From Flavobacterium undicola (lineage in GTDB: Bacteria; Bacteroidota; Bacteroidia; Flavobacteriales; Flavobacteriaceae): 64,000 nt of DNA. The DNA is taken from the NCBI RefSeq assembly GCF_009909155.2, contig NZ_JAAAPM020000023.1, forward strand, positions 1 through 64,000, given 5' to 3'. Under the pieces are notes generated by a model. That model was not told the origin of the DNA. It worked only from the letters and a program-made list of their open reading frames with translations, and made no database searches. Both the position numbers and the translations under genes were made by a program. The first letter of the stretch is position 1. Each line of letters starts with the position of its first letter. Below are positions 60,017 through 64,000 of the stretch, in pieces.

Positions 60017-60670
60017 CTATTCCTTTTCATCAATTAAAACGGAGTTTAAAACATCCCTCAATTCGCTCAACATCATCGCCGTTGCCCCCCAAACAATATG
60101 CCCGTCTATCTTAAAAGCGGGAACTTCAATAAAAGAAGCATAAGAAGTTGATAAATTTTCGATGGTTAAAATACTATCATCCATAAAAACAGTCAAAGGC
60201 AATTCAATAATAGAGGCTACTTCTAAAGCATCTGGAACAAATTGAATTTCTTCTTTACAAATGCCTAAAAAAGGATACACCATGAAATTACTCGGCGGGA
60301 TATACAACGAACTAAATGCTTTTATAATTTCAATTTTGTCACGACTAATTCCTATTTCCTCTTCCGTTTCTCTCAATGCGGTTGTTTGAAAATCGGCATC
60401 TTCCAGTTCGAATTTTCCTCCTGGAAAAGCAATTTGAGCCGAATGCACTCCTTTGTATGAATTTCGAACAATAAGAACCAAATGTGTCTCTTTGTTTTTA
60501 GGATAAAACAACATGGTCACTGCGGCTTCTTTGGGATTTATTTCTTTAAAATTGATTTTTTCCAAAAGCTCCTTGCGTTGTAATGGCATCATCTTTTCAT
60601 GAGAAACAGCCGCAGGAAGTTCCTCTTGAATTAATTGAGGTATAAATTTTAAAAAATATTGAAAATCCAT
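60017..60670 (-). CDS. Nudix CoA pyrophosphatase-like protein
   Basis: A 217-residue Nudix hydrolase of the NudL/CoAse type. The Nudix box is in FPGGKFELEDADFQTTALRETEEEIGI, preceded by the family's HLVLIVRN and VHSAQIAFPGGK context (the CoAse UPF0035-like motif). CoA pyrophosphatase activity (CoA to 4'-phosphopantetheine and 3',5'-ADP) is inferred. The start is the ATG at 60670; an in-frame TTG at 60676 is rejected. Confidence 0.88.
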   Translation of the reverse strand: MDFQYFLKFIPQLIQEELPAAVSHEKMMPLQRKELLEKINFKEINPKEAAVTMLFYPKNKETHLVLIVRNSYKGVHSAQIAFPGGKFELEDADFQTTALRETEEEIGISRDKIEIIKAFSSLYIPPSNFMVYPFLGICKEEIQFVPDALEVASIIELPLTVFMDDSILTIENLSTSYASFIEVPAFKIDGHIVWGATAMMLSELRDVLNSVLIDEKE

Positions 60671-60753
60671 AATCAAAGTCTATTTTTGCAAATAAAACAT
60701 AAATATACTTTAGAAAACCAGTTTGCACAAGTTTTCTAAAACCAAAGCATCTA

Positions 60754-60816
60754 ATACCGATTATGTATTCAATATAGTCCAATAAAAATCGGACTATTTT
60801 CATACTATATCGGCAT
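60754..60816. repeat. 62-bp ATACCGAT palindrome, copy C
   Basis: ATACCGATTATGTATTC...ATATCGGCAT outer arms and an inner ATAGTCCAATAAAAATCGGACTAT hairpin. It matches 28004-28065 and 56105-56167, and lies upstream of the DUF4268 gene. Confidence 0.75.
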
Positions 60817-60863
60817 TATACCGGCACATCAAGTGACCAAATTACAATATAAATTGGTATAAA

Positions 60864-61304
60864 ATGTACAGTAAAGAAGAAACACAAAGATTAAAACGAG
60901 AATTCTGGGTAACATTTGCCGAAAAATATCCACGAAAATGGATGTTGTACGATACCAAGATTAAAGATTTTTCTTTTAAGTTTTTTGTAGACAATAAAAA
61001 AGCGCAAGTTCTTATTGATATTGAACCCCGCAATAATGAAAAACGCATCGCTTACTTTGAAAAACTGGAAGCTTTAAAAAACATCTTAGAAGAAGAATTT
61101 ATTGCTGATTTGGTTTTCGAAAAAGACTATGTTTTAGAAAACGGAAAAACAATTAGTCGCATTTGGGTAGAAAAAATAGGTGTTGGTTTTAGCAACCGAA
61201 ACTATTGGGATAGTATTTTTGATTTCTACAATGAAAAAATGGATGCTTTAGAACGTTTTTATTTGGAATATGATGAGTTTATAAAGGATATTGAAAATGA
61301 ATAA
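60864..61304 (+). CDS. DUF4268 family protein
   Basis: A 146-residue soluble protein with the DUF4268 layout: LKREFWVTFAEKYPRKWMLYDTKIKDFSFKFFVDNKKAQV, ALKNILEEEFIADLVFEKDYVLENGKTISRIWVEK and a YWDSIFDFYNEKMDALERFYLEY end. DUF4268 often occurs at the C terminus of DUF4268/HNH or PD-(D/E)XK-like proteins and may bind DNA, but here it stands alone. The function is unknown. Confidence 0.9.
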   Translation: MYSKEETQRLKREFWVTFAEKYPRKWMLYDTKIKDFSFKFFVDNKKAQVLIDIEPRNNEKRIAYFEKLEALKNILEEEFIADLVFEKDYVLENGKTISRIWVEKIGVGFSNRNYWDSIFDFYNEKMDALERFYLEYDEFIKDIENE

Positions 61305-61314
61305 AACTAAGCCT

Positions 61315-61728
61315 TTACATCGTAAAAATATTATACACAATCACATGATCGTTATAAGTAATGTATAATTGCTTTCGATTTTCTTGCTTTTTACGGGTGA
61401 TGATAGAAACGGTACAATCAATTCCATCATTATCTTTACAGGCAAAAGAATAAACTAAATCGCTTTCACTTTCTGATTCTGGCTGATAAGTTAAAATCTC
61501 AAACAATTGAATATTTTGAGAATAAACTAAAATCCTATTTTTATTAGTATCTAAAGTCACCAGAATATTAACCAGACTCAAATCAGACCATTTCCCCCAT
61601 TTTCCTTTTTCGTTTTTTTCTAAAACACTAAAGCCAGAAGTTTTGAATCTATAAGTTTGACTATAGGATTGCTGTACCCCAAGTCCTAAAAATAGTAAGC
61701 ATATGTAAAAGCATTTGATTTTTGTCAT
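61315..61728 (-). CDS. secreted hypothetical protein
   Basis: A 137-residue protein with a signal peptide (IKCFYICLLFLGLGVQQSYS) and a beta-rich mature part (TYRFKTSGFSVLEKNEKGKWGKWSDLSLVNILVTLD). No family is recognised. It lies 11 nt downstream of the nitronate monooxygenase gene on the same strand and probably shares its transcript. Confidence 0.72.
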   Translation of the reverse strand: MTKIKCFYICLLFLGLGVQQSYSQTYRFKTSGFSVLEKNEKGKWGKWSDLSLVNILVTLDTNKNRILVYSQNIQLFEILTYQPESESESDLVYSFACKDNDGIDCTVSIITRKKQENRKQLYITYNDHVIVYNIFTM

Positions 61729-61739
61729 TTCAATTTATT

Positions 61740-62684
61740 TTAAAATAAAAAATTAGCCACTACTTTTTTGGCTAACTGATATTCTTGCATTGTATCTAAC
61801 ACGATGGCTTCGGCAGATTTTATTTCGTGAATTAATCCTGTAATCTGACCTATTTCTAATTCGCCCTCTATTAGATCTCCTTCAAAAATACCTCTTTTGG
61901 CACGTGCTCTTCCTAACAATTGAGACAAATCTTCCTTCGTAGGACACTTGGTATATAATTCCTGAACATCTTCAAAAAATTTATTCTTTATCAGACGTAC
62001 TGGAGTCAGCTCTTTCAAAGTCAAATGCGTACCACCTTCTTTTGTATTTAGAACTACTTGCTTAAAATTATCATGTGCCGAAGATTCTATTGAAGCCGCA
62101 AATCGGCTACCTATTTGAACTCCATCAGCTCCTAAAACCATCGCTGCAAGCATTCCTCTCCCATTGGCAATACCGCCAGCTGCAATAATAGGAATTTTTA
62201 TTTGTTCTTTCACCATGGGAATTAAAGTAAAAGTGGTTGTTTCATCCCTTCCGTTATGACCTCCTGCTTCAAAACCTTCAGCAACAATAGCATCTACACC
62301 TGCCTCCTGAGCTTTTAATCCAAATTTTGTACTACTCACCACATGCACTACCGTAATGCCATTTTCTTTTAAATAAGGCGTCCAAGTCATCGGATTCCCT
62401 GCCGATGTAAAAACATTTTTCACTCCTTCGTCAACAATAATTTTCATGATTTCTTCGATATTGGGATACAACATCGGGATATTCACTCCAAAAGGTTTCG
62501 AAGTTGCTTTTTTACATTTTTGAATGTGTTCTCTTAAAACTTCCGGATACATTGAACCAGCACCTAACAAACCCAAACCTCCAGCATTACTAACTGCGCT
62601 GGCTAACTTATAACCACTTACCCAAACCATCCCTGCCTGAATTATAGGATACTTAATATTGAAAAGTGTGGTTATTCTATTCAT
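61740..62684 (-). CDS. nitronate monooxygenase-family protein
   Basis: A 314-residue FMN-dependent TIM-barrel protein of the NMO/2-nitropropane dioxygenase family. Motifs are FNIKYPIIQAGMVWVSGYKLASAVSNAGGLGLLG, FGVNIPMLYP, VFTSAGNPMTW, AIVAEGFEAGGHNGRDE, PIIAAGGIANGRGMLAAMVLGADGVQIGSRFAAS. It oxidises alkyl nitronates or is an enoyl-ACP reductase-like FabK relative; the two are hard to separate by eye. It lies 5 nt downstream of the subtilisin gene. Confidence 0.88.
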   Translation of the reverse strand: MNRITTLFNIKYPIIQAGMVWVSGYKLASAVSNAGGLGLLGAGSMYPEVLREHIQKCKKATSKPFGVNIPMLYPNIEEIMKIIVDEGVKNVFTSAGNPMTWTPYLKENGITVVHVVSSTKFGLKAQEAGVDAIVAEGFEAGGHNGRDETTTFTLIPMVKEQIKIPIIAAGGIANGRGMLAAMVLGADGVQIGSRFAASIESSAHDNFKQVVLNTKEGGTHLTLKELTPVRLIKNKFFEDVQELYTKCPTKEDLSQLLGRARAKRGIFEGDLIEGELEIGQITGLIHEIKSAEAIVLDTMQEYQLAKKVVANFLF

Positions 62685-62689
62685 TAAAA

Positions 62690-64000
62690 CTACTTTTTAA
62701 TTATTTTTCCGCTCTTCGAAACCGATTCCGATTCGATTTTATAAAAATATATACCTCTATTTAACGATTCTAAAGAGAATTTAGCATGAATTTCATCTAC
62801 TTTTTTTTCTAAAACTTTTTGGCCCAGAACGCTATAAAACAAAACTGTCCCCGAATTGAAACTGGGAGGAAAATCTACAGCAACAAAATCGGAAGTAGGA
62901 TTAGGATAGGCAATATAGTATACGGTCTTATCGCTTTTTAATGCGACTCCTTTATTCAATGCCAAAATAAAATCAGGAATTCCATAACCATATTGATTAT
63001 CTGGTGCCGTATATTTAGTAGCCGATTGAAGCATTAATTCTTTTATTTCCTGATTGGTCTTATCCGGATAAGCTTGCCATAAACAGGCTAACATTCCTGA
63101 AATTATGGGAGCTGAAAAAGAAGTTCCACTTAAAAAAATGCTACTTCCATTTTCATCTGAAACAACTGTTTTTTCTCCCTGAGCCATCACATCCGGTTTT
63201 ATGCGACCATCAAAAGAAGGCCCTATCGAACTAAAACTAGCTATCGTTTTATCGGCTCGCACCGCTCCCACTGTAATCACCGATGGAGCATCGGCTGGAA
63301 CTCCCATATAAGGACTTTTAGTTCCTCCGTCATTCCCTGAAGACACTACCACCAACATACCGCGACTATAAGCAATTTCAGCTCCTTTAGAAATAAAAGT
63401 ACTTGTACCGTTTCTATCGCTATAATTATGATTGTATGCCGGATTATCAAATTCAGTATATCCTAATGAACTACTAATGATATCCACTCCCAAACTATCT
63501 GCTTTTTCAGCCGCTTCCACCCACAAGGATTCTTCAACAGGATTTTCTGAAGCAACATCTTCAGTAACAAACAAATAATAAGAAGCATCGGGAGCCGTAC
63601 CTATTAATACGTTTTCGACATAAGCTCCCATAGTTGAAAGCACAAAAGTTCCATGCGAATCCTGAGAAAAGATATCATCATTCCTCTTCACAAAATTATA
63701 CCCCCCTAAAATTTGATTATTATCTCTTAAGCGCTTAAAAGGAAGCACCTTATCAACACCCGGAAAACCAGAATCTAAAACTGCAATTATTTTTCTCGAA
63801 CCTGTATAATTTTGCTGATGCAAAAGCTGACCGTTTAACATTTCTACTTGTACAGCCGATCCACCATAAGCATAAACCGTTTTCTCTTTTTTTAAATCGC
63901 TTTTTTGTAGTTCTACAGCTTTAGAAGTAGCAACAATCTTATTGGTAGTATTCAAAGTTTTATCAGCAAAATCAACTTTGGCAACAAAACCAAAGTTTTT
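62690..64000 (-). CDS. S8 subtilisin with T9SS sorting domain (5' end outside window)
   Basis: The open frame runs off the right edge (the 15 codons 63956-64000 are in frame), so the N-terminal signal peptide and propeptide are missing here. The S8 catalytic triad is in IIAVLDSGFPGV (Asp), SQDSHGTFVLS (His) and LSGTSFSAPIISG (Ser). A C-terminal type A T9SS sorting domain (YIAYPNPTSDFVAVDFPP... YFYKIESESVSKSGKIIKK) directs secretion and surface attachment. It is the first visible gene of an operon with the nitronate monooxygenase. Confidence 0.93.
   Translation of the reverse strand, partial: KNFGFVAKVDFADKTLNTTNKIVATSKAVELQKSDLKKEKTVYAYGGSAVQVEMLNGQLLHQQNYTGSRKIIAVLDSGFPGVDKVLPFKRLRDNNQILGGYNFVKRNDDIFSQDSHGTFVLSTMGAYVENVLIGTAPDASYYLFVTEDVASENPVEESLWVEAAEKADSLGVDIISSSLGYTEFDNPAYNHNYSDRNGTSTFISKGAEIAYSRGMLVVVSSGNDGGTKSPYMGVPADAPSVITVGAVRADKTIASFSSIGPSFDGRIKPDVMAQGEKTVVSDENGSSIFLSGTSFSAPIISGMLACLWQAYPDKTNQEIKELMLQSATKYTAPDNQYGYGIPDFILALNKGVALKSDKTVYYIAYPNPTSDFVAVDFPPSFNSGTVLFYSVLGQKVLEKKVDEIHAKFSLESLNRGIYFYKIESESVSKSGKIIKK

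Noticed and set aside
1..64000. Prophage, integrative element, tRNA genes or biosynthetic cluster
   Set aside because: No integrase, phage structural, conjugation, transposase, NRPS/PKS or tRNA sequence was recognised; the 16S part is cut before any spacer tRNA.

Overview
The window looks like a chromosomal segment of a Flavobacterium-like member of the Bacteroidota. The signs are an AT-rich sequence, start-site regions carrying the Bacteroidota -7 element TAnnTTTG (sometimes with TTG about 19-20 bp upstream), very few Shine-Dalgarno sequences, a type IX secretion C-terminal domain on a subtilisin, a serine palmitoyltransferase/CapA-type enzyme, split transketolase subunits, DUF4834 and DUF3810 proteins, and a 16S rRNA 5' end of flavobacterial type. 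No prophage, CRISPR array, transposase or large island was found. Most genes are housekeeping genes, and the unusual content lies between genes.

Layout. 1-620: 5' end of a 16S rRNA gene (minus strand), its leader and three tandem rRNA promoters. 1051-4402: thrS-infC-rpmI-rplT translation operon. 4552-7531: a TPR-containing lipoprotein histidine kinase, its frame-disrupted response regulator, and a small lipoprotein frame with no ordinary start. 7528-16834 (minus): an exported amidotransferase-like protein, dnaB, accA, an LtaS-like sulfatase, an EamA transporter, LptF/G and tgt. 17223-21540 (plus): selO, an RBBP9-like hydrolase and split transketolase. 22139-23415: a membrane-anchored protein and a PhnP-like hydrolase. 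23517-27752: a large unknown protein and a LytS/LytR-type two-component pair. 28109-33296: bcp, nth, an ECF sigma factor with a 47-residue companion, and uvrA. 33359-40053 (minus): a flippase, a glycosyltransferase, a nucleotidyltransferase/small-protein pair, a YfhO-like protein and DUF4834. 40175-47310: an outer-membrane protein, GNAT enzymes, the CapA/SPT-like enzyme, YfiT, DUF2200 and a NYN nuclease. 47832-57315: a glutamate-synthase-like flavoprotein, rdgB, a DEAD-box helicase, secreted proteins and pepD. 57732-64000: NDH-2, PlsC, a Nudix enzyme, DUF4268, nitronate monooxygenase and a T9SS subtilisin cut by the window edge.

The most notable non-coding content is: (i) a four-copy, MITE-like dispersed element with terminal inverted repeats and a GC-rich palindromic core; (ii) two tandem, gene-free minus-strand units of about 140 nt, each closed by a long-range helix and ending in the same strong terminator; (iii) several smaller palindromic families and inverted repeats built from iterated short words; (iv) an infC gene that can only start on a non-canonical codon (AUA); and (v) a response regulator interrupted exactly at an A AAA AAG slippery heptamer. 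Domain and family calls are made by eye from translated sequence; no database search was run.
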